DNA from: Trebonia sp963795335
GTDB lineage: Bacteria > Actinomycetota > Actinomycetes > Streptosporangiales > Streptosporangiaceae
Length of the DNA stretch: 64,000 bases
Assembly (NCBI GenBank): GCA_963795335.1
Contig: CAWCHI010000007.1
Span: 186,001-250,000 of the forward strand
Direction of reading: 5' to 3'
The notes beneath the pieces were generated by a model. That model saw only the letters and a list, made by a program, of their open reading frames with translations, searched no databases and had not been told where the DNA came from. Positions 35,232 to 43,988 of this stretch are shown piece by piece. How positions within the stretch are numbered: position 1 is the first letter of the stretch; every line of letters begins with the position of its first letter. Made by a program: the position numbers and the translations under genes.

Positions 35232-36118
35232 CGGCTGTTGTCTCCCGGCCCGGCGAGCCGCGGCCGGTGACGCCGCACAGTATCCTCGCCAGCCGGCTCG
35301 GGCAGCTCGCCCGGCGGGTGGCCGGAGCGCGCGACGTGGACCCGCGGCTGAAACAGGAACTGCGCGAGCTCAGCCGAGCTGGCGGGCGGTCTCGACCCCT
35401 ACCTGAGCCGGTGGACCACGCCTGAGTCGGCCGACTTGCGACGCCTGGCGGGGCGGACCGAGGCCGAGGACTGGAGCCGGCATGCCCCGACGGCGACCGC
35501 GACGCCGGGCGCCTGGAGCAGGAGATGCTCTCCGGGCACGTCGAGGGAGCGCTGCTGAAGATGCTGGTGCACGCGACCCGCGCCCGGCGCGTGCTCGAGA
35601 TCGGCATGTTCACCGGCTACTCGGCCCTGGCCATGGCGGAAGCGCTGCCCGACGACGGCCAGGTGACCGCGTGCGAGATCGACCCCGAGGTGGCGGCGTT
35701 CGCCCGAGCGGTGCTTCGGCGAGTCCGCCAGCGGCGGCAAGATCGAGGTCAGGGTCGGGCCCGCCTGCGACACCCTGGCCGAGCTGGCCGCGGCGGGCGA
35801 GTCGTTCGACCTGGTCTTCATCGACGCCGACAAGGCGGGCTACCGCGGCTACCTCGACACCGTGCTGGACGGCCGGGCTGCTGGAGCCGCACGGCCTGAT
35901 CTGCGTCGACAACACCCTCATGCAGGGACAGCCGTGGGCGGCCGGGTGAGCCGACCGCCAACGGGGCCGCGATCGCCGCGTTCAACCAGGCGGTCGCGGC
36001 TGACCCGCGCGTGGAGCAGGTGATCGTCCCGCTCCGCGACGGCCTGACCCTGATCCGCCCGGTGCCGAAGGAGGACCCGGTGCTGAAGGAGGACCCGGTG
36101 CTGAAGGAGGAACTGTGA
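35228..36118 (+). CDS. mysB: 4-deoxygadusol O-methyltransferase (MysB), frameshifted
   Basis: MysB methylates desmethyl-4-deoxygadusol with S-adenosylmethionine. It starts with GTG inside the mysA stop (VTAVVSRPGEPRPVTPHSIL). After several one-base shifts (about 35378, 35482, 35712, 35875, 35945) the class I methyltransferase fold is clear: RVLEIGMFTGYSALAMAEAL (SAM motif I), TACEIDPEVAAFAR, FDLVFIDADKAGYRGYLDTV (metal and SAM loop) and LICVDNTLMQGQPW. It belongs to the caffeoyl-CoA-OMT-like group, as known MysB proteins do. The C-terminus is KEDPVLKEDPVLKEEL, made by a tripled 18-nt unit. The stop overlaps the GTG of the dioxygenase gene. Confidence 0.86.
36066..36110 (+). repeat. tripled 18-nt unit carrying Shine-Dalgarno sequences
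   Basis: AAGGAGG occurs at 36068, 36086 and 36104, exactly 18 nt apart, within three copies of a unit reading AAGGAGGACCCGGTGCTG (the last is cut at AAGGAGGA). The third copy lies 4 nt before the GTG start of the next gene, so the repeats both encode the MysB tail and multiply its ribosome site. Confidence 0.85.
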
Positions 36119-36889
36119 ACACGATCGTGCTGAGCGTCGTCGGGGTGGCCGTCGCCGGCCTGCCGCTGGCCGACGTCGACGCGCGGAAGGCGGCGGAGCT
36201 GCGGCGGCTGCTGGGCGAGCACGGGGTGCTGATCCTGCCCGGCCAGGACGTCGACGACGCCGGCTTCGTCGCCTTCCTCAAGCGGTTCGGCGAGCTCGCC
36301 TTCACGAAGGGCGAGACGCCGGTGGCCGGCTTCCCCGACCTCAACGTGGTCAGCAACGTCGGGCGGAGCACCCCGCCGCGCAGCGTGTTCCACGTGGACA
36401 CCAGCTACGTGCGCCGCCCGCCCGCCTACACCGCCCTGCGGGCGGTCACCATCCCCGCCCGGGGCGGGGAGACGCTGTTCACCAACCAGTACCGCGCCTA
36501 CGACGACCCTGCCGCGCCGATGCTCCGCGCCACCCTGGCCGGGCCGGACCATCCGGCACGTGGTGACGGGCCTGGACCTCGGGCGAGGACGACGAGACCG
36601 AGGCGGAGCACCCGATCTTCCGCCGCCACCCGATCTCCGGCCGGACCAGCCTGTATATCTCCACCCCGGAACGCTGCGTCTCCATCAGCGGGATGGGCCG
36701 ACGCGCGAGGCCCGGGACATGATCGCGTTCCTCTACGCGCACTCGACCGGCCGAGGCCAACACCTACCGGCACGTCTGGTCGCCGGGCGACGTGGTGATG
36801 TGGGACAACGGCTGCGTCCTGCACCGCGCCGACCATGCCCACGTCGCCGGGGAGCGGGTCATGCACCGCGGCATGGTGAGCGCCGTATG
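36115..36889 (+). CDS. TauD/TfdA-like Fe(II)/2-oxoglutarate dioxygenase within the mys operon, frameshifted
   Basis: The first 130 residues are in one frame: LRRLLGEHGVLILPGQDVDD, FGELAFTKGETPVAGFPDLN and the iron-binding FHVDTSYVRRPPAYTALRAV (H-x-D), then ARGGETLFTNQYRAYD. After one-base shifts near 36545, 36590, 36705 and 36755 the rest follows: EHPIFRRHPISGRTSLYIST, DMIAFLYAHST and WSPGDVVMWDNGCVLHRADH with the second iron histidine, then GERVMHRGMVSA with the 2-oxoglutarate arginine. All ligands are present. The exact stop is unclear because the end meets the mysC start. TauD enzymes hydroxylate or desaturate small molecules; position argues for tailoring of a mycosporine intermediate. 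It is not the phytanoyl-CoA-dioxygenase-type MysH of cyanobacteria. Confidence 0.82.
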
Positions 36890-38221
36890 CGGGCTAGCGC
36901 GGCGGCTGGCCGTCGTGCCCGAAGACCCTCGGGGTGCTCGGCCTTGCTGCTGCTGGCGCTGCCGTTCAACCTGGCCCTGACCGCCGTCGCGCTGCTCTGG
37001 TCAGCCGCGTCCGGCCGAGACCCCCGGCGTCCGGGCCGCGCAGCCCCGGACGATCATGGTCAGCGGGGGCAAGATGACCAAGGCCCTGCAGCTGGCGCGG
37101 GCGTTCCACGCGGCCGGGCACCGGGTGATCCTGATCGAGTCGCGCAAGTACCGCTTCACCGGGCACCGGTTCTCCCGCGCGGTCGACCGTTTCTACACCG
37201 TGCCCAGGCCCCAGTCCCCCGGGTACGCCGACGCGCTGGTCGCGATCGTGCTGCGGGAGAGGGGTCGACGTCTACGTGCCGGTCTGCAGCCCGGCCGCCA
37301 GCTACTACGACGCCCTGGCCAAGCCGCGGCTCGAACGGTACTGCGAGGTGCTGCACGGCGACGCGGACATGGTCGCCCGGCTCGACGACAAGTACGAGTT
37401 CGCGGCCCTCGGCCGCGTCGCTGGGGCTGGCGGTGCCCGACGCCCGCCGCGTCTGCGACCCCGGTCAGGTCGAGGAGTTCGACTTCGCCGCCGGCCAGCC
37501 CGCCCTACATCCTCAAGAGCATTCCCTACGACCCGGTCCACCGGCTGGACCTGACCCCGCTGCCGCGGCCGTCGGCGGCCGAGACGGCGGCGTTCGCCCG
37601 GTCCAAGCCGATCTCCCCGGCCACCCCGTGGATCCTGCAGGGCCTGGTCCGCGGGCGTGAGTACTGCGCGCACGCCACCGTCCGCGACGGGCCAGGTCCA
37701 GGTGTACTGCTGCTGCGAGTCCTCGGCGTTCCAGGTCAACTACGCGATGGTCGACAAGCCCGAGATCGAGGCGTGGGTCCGGGGCTTCGTCGAGCCGCTG
37801 GAGCTCACCGGGCAGGTCAGCTTCGACTTCATCCAGGCCGCCGACGGGCGGGTGTACGCGATCGAGTGCAACCCGCGCGACCCACTCGGCCATCACCATG
37901 TTCTACAACCACCCCGGTCTCGCCCGGGCTTACCTGGAGGATGACGTCCCGGTCATCGGGCCCGCCCGGCTGAGCCGCCCGACCTACTGGCTCTACCACG
38001 AGGCCTGGCGGCTGCTGACCGAGCCGGGTAACCGCTGGTCGCGGCTGAAGGTGATCGCCCGGGGGAAGGAGGCGATCTTCGACTGGTCCGACCCGCTGCC
38101 CTTCCTCTTCGTCCATCACCTGCAGATCCCGTGGCTGCTGGCGGGGAACCTGGTGCGGCTCAAGGACTGGATCCGCATCGACTTCAACATCGGCAAGCTG
38201 GTCGAGCCCGGCGGGGACTGA
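36887..38221 (+). CDS. mysC: ATP-grasp ligase MysC (4-deoxygadusol to mycosporine-glycine), frameshifted
   Basis: MysC joins glycine to 4-deoxygadusol using ATP. From the ATG at 36887 there is a hydrophobic start (LLLLALPFNLALTAVALLWS), as in cyanobacterial MysC, then, after shifts near 37018, 37262, 37415, 37500, 37690 and 37880, the conserved text IMVSGGKMTKALQLARAFHA, VDRFYTVPRPQ, YVPVCSPAASYYDALAKPRL and YILKSIPYDPVHRLDLTPLP. The ATP-grasp core FQVNYAMVDK, GQVSFDFIQAADGRVYAIEC and NPR follow, then FYNHPG. The C-terminus DWIRIDFNIGKLVEPGGD is a hallmark of the family. This gene is the strongest single proof of a mycosporine pathway. Ten bases separate it from mysD. Confidence 0.92.
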
Positions 38222-38230
38222 CCGGTGGTC

Positions 38231-39246
38231 ATGCGTGTGCTGCACCTGGCCGGCTCCGCCACGAGCGACTTCCTGGCCGACCTGTCCCGGCTGTACGCCC
38301 GCGACTGCCTGGAGGCGACGGCCGACCCCGGCCGCTACCAGTTCCACGTCGCCTACGTCACCCCGGACGGCCGGTGGCGGTTCCCGGCCGGCCTGAGCGC
38401 GGAGGCGATCGGCGCGGCCGTGCCCCTGCCGCTCAGCGAAGCCATCAAGCACCTGGCCGCGCTGCGGCCGGATGTCATGGTCCCGCAGATGTTCTGCCTG
38501 CCCGGCATGACCTCCTACCGGGCCCTGTTCGACGTGCTCGGCGTGCCCTACGTCGGCAGTCCCCCGGACGTCATGGCCCTGGGGGCGCGCAAGCCGCACG
38601 CGAAGGCGGTCGTCGCCGCGGCCGGCGTCCGCGTGCCGGCGGGTGAGGTGCTCCGCCGCGGCGAGCGCCCACCGCTCGCCCCGCCGGTGGTGGTCAAGCC
38701 GGCTGACGCGGACAACTCACTCGGGGTCACCCTGGTCCGGGACCGGGCCGGGCTACCGGAGCGCGCTCGACGCGGCCTTCGCCCACTCGGATGAGGTGCT
38801 GGTGGAGTCGTTCGTCGAGCTGGGGCGGGAGGTCCGCTGCGGCATCGTCGTCCGTGACGGCGAGCTGGTCTGCCTGCCGCTCGAGGAGTACAACGTCAGC
38901 CCGGGCAGCCAGGCCCATCCGTGAGTACGCCGACAAGATCGCCCGGAACGGGGCGGGGGAACTGTCCCTCGTCGCCAAGGACCCGAGCCGGGCCTGGATC
39001 GTCGGCCCGGCGGATCCGGTCACCCCGGCGGTGCGCGAGGCCGCCCGGCGCTGCCACCGGGCGCTGGGCTGCCGCGACTACAGCCTGTTCGACTTCCGGA
39101 TCGACCCCGGCGGGCAGCCGTGGTTCCTCGAGGCCGGGCTCTACTGCTCGTTCGCCCGCACCAGCGTCATCTCGGTGATGGCGGCGGCGGCCGGCCTGCC
39201 GCTGCCGGAACTGTTCGCGCGCGCGCTCGCGGAGGCGGTCGGCTGA
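38231..39246 (+). CDS. mysD: D-Ala-D-Ala-ligase-like MysD, frameshifted
   Basis: MysD adds a second amino acid (Ser, Thr or another) to mycosporine-glycine to give imine-type MAAs such as shinorine. The start ATG 38231 gives MRVLHLAGSATSDFLADLSR, a version of the Ddl N-terminus; a GTG at 38225 is in frame too. The ATP-grasp parts are PPVVVKPADADNSLGVTLVR, DEVLVESFVELGREVRCGIV and LGCRDYSLFDFRIDPGGQPW with the C-terminal Glu-containing FLEAGLYCSF; the standard Ddl text is F-L-E-x-N, so the Asn of the metal site is Gly/Leu here. Shifts occur near 38755 and 38920. The amino-acid choice cannot be predicted. Its stop is two bases from the convergent aldo/keto reductase gene. Confidence 0.88.
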
Positions 39247-39247
39247 G

Positions 39248-40222
39248 TTACTGGCCGCGCAGGCCGAGCGAATCGATGCGGGCCATCAGGTCCGGTTCCA
39301 GGGGCCCGGCGGCCTCGGCCGCGAGGCAGCCGGCCAGTTCCTCGCGGTTCTTCACCCCCAGCACCACCGTGCCGACCCCGGTCATCGACAGGGCGTACCG
39401 ATGAGCCAGGAGGGCTGGGTCTTCGCCGAGCTCGTGGCAGAGCGCCCGCCACGGCGCGGCCCGGTCGAAGTCGCGTACTTCCGGGTGATCCTCCGGCAGG
39501 TCACGGTCGATGGCACTGGTCAGCGCGCCCGCCTGCACGGCCCGGATCCCCATGACGCCGACGCCCGCCGCGTTCGCCTGGGCAATGATCTCGCGCGGGC
39601 GGGCTGGCTCGGCGTAGTTCGCGATGCCACCCGGGCTGTCCAGGAGGTTGGTGATGACCTGGGCCACGGCTGGCTGGGGCTGGTGGCCGAGGGCAGCAAG
39701 GATTGTGGCCGGAACCCCGGTGCCGGTGATCGCCCAGTCGCCAATCAGGCCCGCTTCGATCAGCCCCTGCACGGCCGGGATGAACTCCCCGGTGTAGGCA
39801 CTCCAGCGGGTCGAGAACTCGTCCTGGCTTTCGGGACGGCGGGCGTAGACGTAGTCGTCGGCGCAGATGTTGGTGTGCAGGAAGTAGAGGTCGACCCGGT
39901 CGAGCTTCATGGCCGCCAGGCTTGACTCGAGGGCGGCCCGGACGCGGGCAGCGACCTCACCCGGCGGCGGCGTCCCGAGCCGTACCTTGCTGGTGATGCG
40001 CACGCCGTCCGGCACATGGCCGTTCCAGGCTTCGCCGATCACCTGCTCGCAGTGCCGGTATCCTGGCGCGGTGTCGATCAGCGTGATCCCGCGGGCGACC
40101 GCTTCGTGGACCGTCGCGATCGCTTCCGCGCGGTCGGTGCGGCCCCATATCTCCCCAATGCCCCCGCCGCCCAAGGTCAGGCGGCTGACGTCCCCGAACC
40201 GGCCCAGCTTCGCAGTGCGCAT
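39248..40222 (-). CDS. aldo/keto reductase
   Basis: The 324-residue TIM-barrel protein contains TLIDTAPGYRHCEQVIGEAW (catalytic Asp and Tyr; D-T-A-x-x-Y), ITSKVRLGTPPPGEVAARVR (catalytic Lys), KLDRVDLYFLHTNI (His) and the NADPH end MTGVGTVVLGVKNREELAGC. It is intact. It is transcribed toward the mys operon and ends 2 nt from mysD, so it is probably not part of it; a role on mycosporine carbonyls cannot be excluded. Start MRTAKLGRFGDVSRL is clear. Confidence 0.9.
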   Translation of the reverse strand: MRTAKLGRFGDVSRLTLGGGGIGEIWGRTDRAEAIATVHEAVARGITLIDTAPGYRHCEQVIGEAWNGHVPDGVRITSKVRLGTPPPGEVAARVRAALESSLAAMKLDRVDLYFLHTNICADDYVYARRPESQDEFSTRWSAYTGEFIPAVQGLIEAGLIGDWAITGTGVPATILAALGHQPQPAVAQVITNLLDSPGGIANYAEPARPREIIAQANAAGVGVMGIRAVQAGALTSAIDRDLPEDHPEVRDFDRAAPWRALCHELGEDPALLAHRYALSMTGVGTVVLGVKNREELAGCLAAEAAGPLEPDLMARIDSLGLRGQ

Positions 40223-40330
40223 AGCTCAGGCTACCGCGCCGGCCCCCGCCCGGTCTTGACAGCGGCCGCCCGATCCTGGAATCTCATTTCAGAATTAGGT
40301 TCTGCTCGCGCCGGTGAGAGAAGGATCGCC

Positions 40331-40825
40331 ATGGCTGAGGCCGAGACGCTGGTCACGCCCGAGATGGAAGACAGGAAGGGCGTGTGGACCAACGAGCGGG
40401 TCTCGTACCCGATCGCGGAGTCCGACATCCGCAAATGGGCCATCGCCGTCTACTGGAACGAGCCGCCGCCGCGGCTGTTCTGGGACGCCGAGTACGCCAA
40501 GACGACCCGCTTCGGCGGCATCGTCGCCCCGGAGGACTTCAACCCGTTCGCCTGGCCCGTGCCCACCGGCGCGGTGCAGTCGTCCGGCGCCCAGCCCGGT
40601 CAGCAGACCCGCCGCGGCGGCAACGTCATGAACGGCGGCCAGGCCGACACGTTCGGGGTCCGCATGCGCCCCGGCGACGTGATCACCAGCCGGTCGCGGC
40701 TGTCCCACTGGGAGGAGCGACAGGGCCGCAACGGCCTGACGCTGTTCGTCTACAACGAGACCGAGTGGCGCAACCAGCACGGCGAGCTGGTCAAGCGGCG
40801 CATCTCGACCGGCATCCGTTACTGA
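40331..40825 (+). CDS. MaoC-fold (FAS1-like) dehydratase domain protein, subunit A
   Basis: The 164-residue protein has the N-terminal hot-dog domain of MaoC-like proteins: IAESDIRKWAIAVYWNEPPP, then FGGIVAPEDFNPFAWPVPTG and MRPGDVITSRSRLSHWEERQ, TLFVYNETEWRNQHGELVKR. This is the subunit that usually lacks the catalytic D-x4-H and pairs with a second hot-dog protein. AGAAGGA lies before the ATG. The gene for the likely partner follows 14 nt later. Confidence 0.83.
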   Translation: MAEAETLVTPEMEDRKGVWTNERVSYPIAESDIRKWAIAVYWNEPPPRLFWDAEYAKTTRFGGIVAPEDFNPFAWPVPTGAVQSSGAQPGQQTRRGGNVMNGGQADTFGVRMRPGDVITSRSRLSHWEERQGRNGLTLFVYNETEWRNQHGELVKRRISTGIRY

Positions 40826-40839
40826 CAAGGGAGCACGCC

Positions 40840-41271
40840 GTGGCGTACAACGTGCACTTCGAAGACATCGAGGTCGGGTACGAGCTCCCGGCCTTCGAGC
40901 GCAAGACCGACCTGATGCACTGGAACCGCTATGCCGCCGTCAACGACGAGTTCCTCTACATCCACATGGACGAGGACGCGGGGAAGGCGGCCGGGCAGGG
41001 GGGCGCGTTCGGCATGGGCAACCTGCGCTGGGCGTACCTGCTCAACTCGCTGCGCGACTGGGCCGGCGACGAGGCGGAGATCCGCGAGCTGAGCCTGCAG
41101 TTCCGGGCCATCAACCACAAGAACGACGTGCTGCGCACGTACGGCAAGGTGGTCGAGAAGAAGCAGGAGGACGGGGCCAACCTCGTCGTCCTCGAGGTCA
41201 ACGTGCTGAACCAGGACGACGCCAGGACCGCGCCCGGCCGGGCCGTGGTCGCCCTGCCGTCCCGCGGCTGA
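40840..41271 (+). CDS. MaoC-fold hydratase/dehydratase protein, subunit B
   Basis: The GTG at 40840 follows AAGGGAG. The 143-residue protein reads VHFEDIEVGYELPAFERKTD, then MHWNRYAAVNDEFLYIHMDE, where D-x4-H (DEFLYIH) is the hydratase 2 motif, and GMGNLRWAYLLNSLRDWAGD, FRAINHKNDVLRTYGKVV. So this is the catalytic half of a two-subunit hot-dog enzyme acting on an acyl-CoA, like HadAB or the steroid-side-chain hydratases. The substrate is unknown. The CocE-type hydrolase 42 nt downstream may be in the same transcript. Confidence 0.85.
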   Translation: MAYNVHFEDIEVGYELPAFERKTDLMHWNRYAAVNDEFLYIHMDEDAGKAAGQGGAFGMGNLRWAYLLNSLRDWAGDEAEIRELSLQFRAINHKNDVLRTYGKVVEKKQEDGANLVVLEVNVLNQDDARTAPGRAVVALPSRG

Positions 41272-41313
41272 GACGGTCTTCCGCTCCGGCGCGACCCGTT
41301 ATATGGATGGACT

Positions 41314-43065
41314 ATGACCACAAGCGAATCTGAGCGGACCGTCATCGTCGAGCGCGGCGTCAGCGTCACGATGCGGGACGGTGCCCGGCTGTCGGCCGAC
41401 GTGTGGCGGCCGGACACACCCTTGCCCGTTCCGGTCCTCATCTGCCGCACGCCCTACGGCAAGCAGATGGTCGAGCTGACGTCCGCGCCCGGCGAGCTGG
41501 CCGCCGGCGGGTTCGCCGTGGTGGTGCAGGACTGCCGGGGCCGGTTCGGCTCCGAGGGAGAATGGGTCTACGTCCAGTCCGAGGTCAACGACGGCTACGA
41601 CACGGTGGAGTGGGCCGCGGAGCAGCCCTGGTCCAACGGCCGGGTCGGGATGTTCGGCGCCTCCTACATGGGCTACACGCAGTGGCTGGCCGCCATCGCC
41701 CAGCCGCCGCACCTGGCGGCGATGCTGCCGGAGTGCTGCCCGTCTGAGTACTGGCTGGCCTCGTTCGGCCCGGGCGGTGCGCTGCGGCTCTCCCTGCGGA
41801 TGAGCTGGACCGCGGCCGTGGTGGCGTCGATGGCCGAGCAGTGGGGCATCGACGACCCGCTGCTCGCCCAGGTGGCAGAAGCCGGGCTGGCGGTCAGGGA
41901 CGCGATGGCCTCCGGCGACCTGGCCGCCGTGCGGCCGGCGAAGCTGCGCGCGGCGCAGGTGCTGGACGAGGTGTACCGGATCCGGCCGATGCTCGGCAAC
42001 CCGCTGTGGCACGACCGGGCGACCTGGCTGGAGGAGATCTTCGCCCACGAACGGCGCGACGACGCGAACTGGCGCCGGGTCAACCCGGCCACCTACTACG
42101 ACGTCCTGGACCTGCCCGCGATCCACATCGGCGGGTGGTACGACATTCACCTGGACGGCATCCTGGCCAACTTCACCGGGATGCAACGGCAGGCGCCGAC
42201 CGAGCGGGCGCGGCAGGCCCAGCGGCTCATCGTCGGACCGTGGGCGCACTGGCTGCCGACCTCGCCGGTGGTCGGCAGCATCGACTTCGGCCCCGAGGCC
42301 GTGCTCGACACCACCGCGCTGCGGCGGGACTGGTTCGGCGCCTGGCTGCAGGACGGCCCCGATCCCGCGCTGGCCCCGGTCCGGCTCTTCGTCATGGGCG
42401 ACAACGCCTGGCGCGACGAGCAGGAATGGCCGCTTGCGCGGACCCAGTACACGCCGTGGTACCTGGGCGAGGGCGGGCGCCTGACTCCGGACGGGCCGGG
42501 CGGGGACGGGCCGGATGAGTTCGTGCACGACCCGGCTGACCCGGTCCCCACCATCGGCGGCCGGCTGCTCGGCACCGGCGAGTTCGCCGGGCCGTTCGAC
42601 CAGCGCGCCGCGGGCGAGCGGGCGGACGTGCTCAGCTACACCTCGGCCCCGCTGGCCGAGCCGATGGAGATCACCGGACCGGTCAAGGCCCTGGTATGGG
42701 CGTCGACCGACGCGGCCGACACCGATTTCGCCGCCGTGCTGATCGACGTGCACCCGGACGGCACCGCCATCAACCTGTGCGAGGGGATCGTGCGCGCCCG
42801 GCACGCGGGGCTGCCCGAGCCGCTCGCGGCCGGCTCGGTCTACCAGTACGTCATCGACCTGATCGCGACGAGCGTCGTGCTGCCGGCCGGCCACCGGCTG
42901 CGGGTGCACATCAGCTCGAGCAGCTTCCCCGAGTGGGAGCCCAACCCCGGGACCGGGCGGCCGCTCGGCACCGACACGGACGCTGACCTGCGCCCGGCGC
43001 GGCAGGCGGTGTACCACGACGCACGGCACCCGAGTCAGGTGATCCTCCCGGTCATCCCGCGCTGA
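41314..43065 (+). CDS. CocE/NonD family hydrolase
   Basis: The 583-residue protein begins RTVIVERGVSVTMRDGARLS with ADVWRPDTPLPVPVLICRTP, then the nucleophile elbow RVGMFGASYMGYTQWLAAIA (G-x-S-Y-x-G). The acid and histidine follow in AIHIGGWYDIHLDGILANFT and IVGPWAHWLPTSPVVGS. The C-terminal jelly-roll domain has SYTSAPLAEPMEITGPVKAL and LRVHISSSSFPEWEPNPGTG. This is the cocaine esterase/X-Pro dipeptidyl-peptidase family. No signal peptide, so the enzyme is cytoplasmic; the ester or amide it cleaves is unknown. Confidence 0.93.
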   Translation: MTTSESERTVIVERGVSVTMRDGARLSADVWRPDTPLPVPVLICRTPYGKQMVELTSAPGELAAGGFAVVVQDCRGRFGSEGEWVYVQSEVNDGYDTVEWAAEQPWSNGRVGMFGASYMGYTQWLAAIAQPPHLAAMLPECCPSEYWLASFGPGGALRLSLRMSWTAAVVASMAEQWGIDDPLLAQVAEAGLAVRDAMASGDLAAVRPAKLRAAQVLDEVYRIRPMLGNPLWHDRATWLEEIFAHERRDDANWRRVNPATYYDVLDLPAIHIGGWYDIHLDGILANFTGMQRQAPTERARQAQRLIVGPWAHWLPTSPVVGSIDFGPEAVLDTTALRRDWFGAWLQDGPDPALAPVRLFVMGDNAWRDEQEWPLARTQYTPWYLGEGGRLTPDGPGGDGPDEFVHDPADPVPTIGGRLLGTGEFAGPFDQRAAGERADVLSYTSAPLAEPMEITGPVKALVWASTDAADTDFAAVLIDVHPDGTAINLCEGIVRARHAGLPEPLAAGSVYQYVIDLIATSVVLPAGHRLRVHISSSSFPEWEPNPGTGRPLGTDTDADLRPARQAVYHDARHPSQVILPVIPR

Positions 43066-43100
43066 AGCGTCAGGCGCCCCGGGTTAGGCTGCGCCCCTGG

Positions 43101-43988
43101 TCAGGCGGCATCCAGTACCCCGACGCGGCGGTTAGCGCTGAGCTGCCCGGTCGCGCTCCCGCAGTAGGACCCGGAGGTGGGCGCGACGTCGGAGTAGTCG
43201 CGCCCCGTGGCGACGGTGACATAACCGCTGTGCGTGCGGCGGTGATTGCACGGGTCGAGCGCGATCGCCTCGGCCGCGTCGCCGCGCGGCACGATCACCT
43301 CGACCCAGGCGTGGGTGCCGCCCTGGCCGAGCAGGTGGCCGGAGACGTACCGGGCGGGCACCCGCAGCAGGTGGCAGAGGGCAAGCATCACGTGGGCGTA
43401 GTCCTGGCAGACGCCGCTCCCGGCGGTGAGGGCCTCGGCGGCGGTGGTCCGCACCGAGGTGGCATCGTGGCCGTAGCGCAGGGCGTGCCAGACGGCGTCG
43501 CTGATCCGGTCGGCCGTGTCTTCGGGACTCTCGGCGCGAGACCCAGCCGCGATGCCCGCGGCCATGGCCCGCAGCTGGTCGTCGGCCTCGGTCAGCCGGG
43601 TCGGGCGCAGCAGGCGGGGGCTGCGCAGCGCGGCGGCCGGCAGCAGCACGGGCCCGTCGTCCGGAACCCGCTCGAGCACGGCAGCCAGGCGGAACTCGAC
43701 CTCACGGGACACATGCTCCGCCTCGACCAGGGCGATCACGTTGCCGTGGGCGTCGCGGCGGACCCGGCGGCGCACCTCGGCGCCGGTGACCTCGAGGCGG
43801 TGGGCGCGGAGGTACTGGTTGCCGTGGCGGGCCGGCGGCACGATGACCAGCCGCTGCCGCAGCTCCCGGACGGGCGCGTCGTAGGTGTAGCGGAAGCTCT
43901 GCTCCAGGACGTAGCGCACGCGCTTGGCCGCTTGCAGGTCGAGGCGGCTGTGGTCGAGGACCGGCGCCGTCAGGGAGGAGAGCAGCAT
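43101..43988 (-). CDS. transglutaminase-like protein with N-terminal beta domain
   Basis: From the ATG at 43988 the protein (295 residues) has the bacterial N-terminal domain (RVRYVLEQSFRYTYDAPVRE, RQRLVIVPPARHGNQYLRAH) and a C-terminal transglutaminase-like core: Cys in AGSGVCQDYAHVMLALCHLL, PARYVSGHL, His in GTHAWVEVIVPRG and Asp in IALDPCNHRRTHSGYVTVAT. The triad is complete. These proteins are probably cysteine proteases or peptide-cleaving enzymes. Its start lies 19 nt inside the end of the next gene upstream, a second member of the same superfamily, so the two are coupled. Confidence 0.9.
   Translation of the reverse strand: MLLSSLTAPVLDHSRLDLQAAKRVRYVLEQSFRYTYDAPVRELRQRLVIVPPARHGNQYLRAHRLEVTGAEVRRRVRRDAHGNVIALVEAEHVSREVEFRLAAVLERVPDDGPVLLPAAALRSPRLLRPTRLTEADDQLRAMAAGIAAGSRAESPEDTADRISDAVWHALRYGHDATSVRTTAAEALTAGSGVCQDYAHVMLALCHLLRVPARYVSGHLLGQGGTHAWVEVIVPRGDAAEAIALDPCNHRRTHSGYVTVATGRDYSDVAPTSGSYCGSATGQLSANRRVGVLDAA

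Noticed and set aside
36115..36889. Calling the dioxygenase MysH
   Set aside because: Cyanobacterial MysH belongs to the phytanoyl-CoA dioxygenase type. This protein has the TauD/TfdA pattern, so the name would mislead.
34017..39246. C7-cyclitol antibiotic (EEVS-type) cluster
   Set aside because: The cyclase could be EEVS by fold, but no cyclitol kinase, aminotransferase or glycosyltransferase follows, while a MysB-type methyltransferase and clear MysC and MysD do.
14607..39246. Transketolase as part of the mycosporine pathway
   Set aside because: It handles sedoheptulose 7-phosphate, but it lies 19 kb away among unrelated genes; the link is only metabolic.
41299..43029. Minus-strand open frame opposite the CocE hydrolase
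   Set aside because: The plus strand encodes a complete hydrolase with catalytic motifs; the reverse frame is a high-GC artefact.
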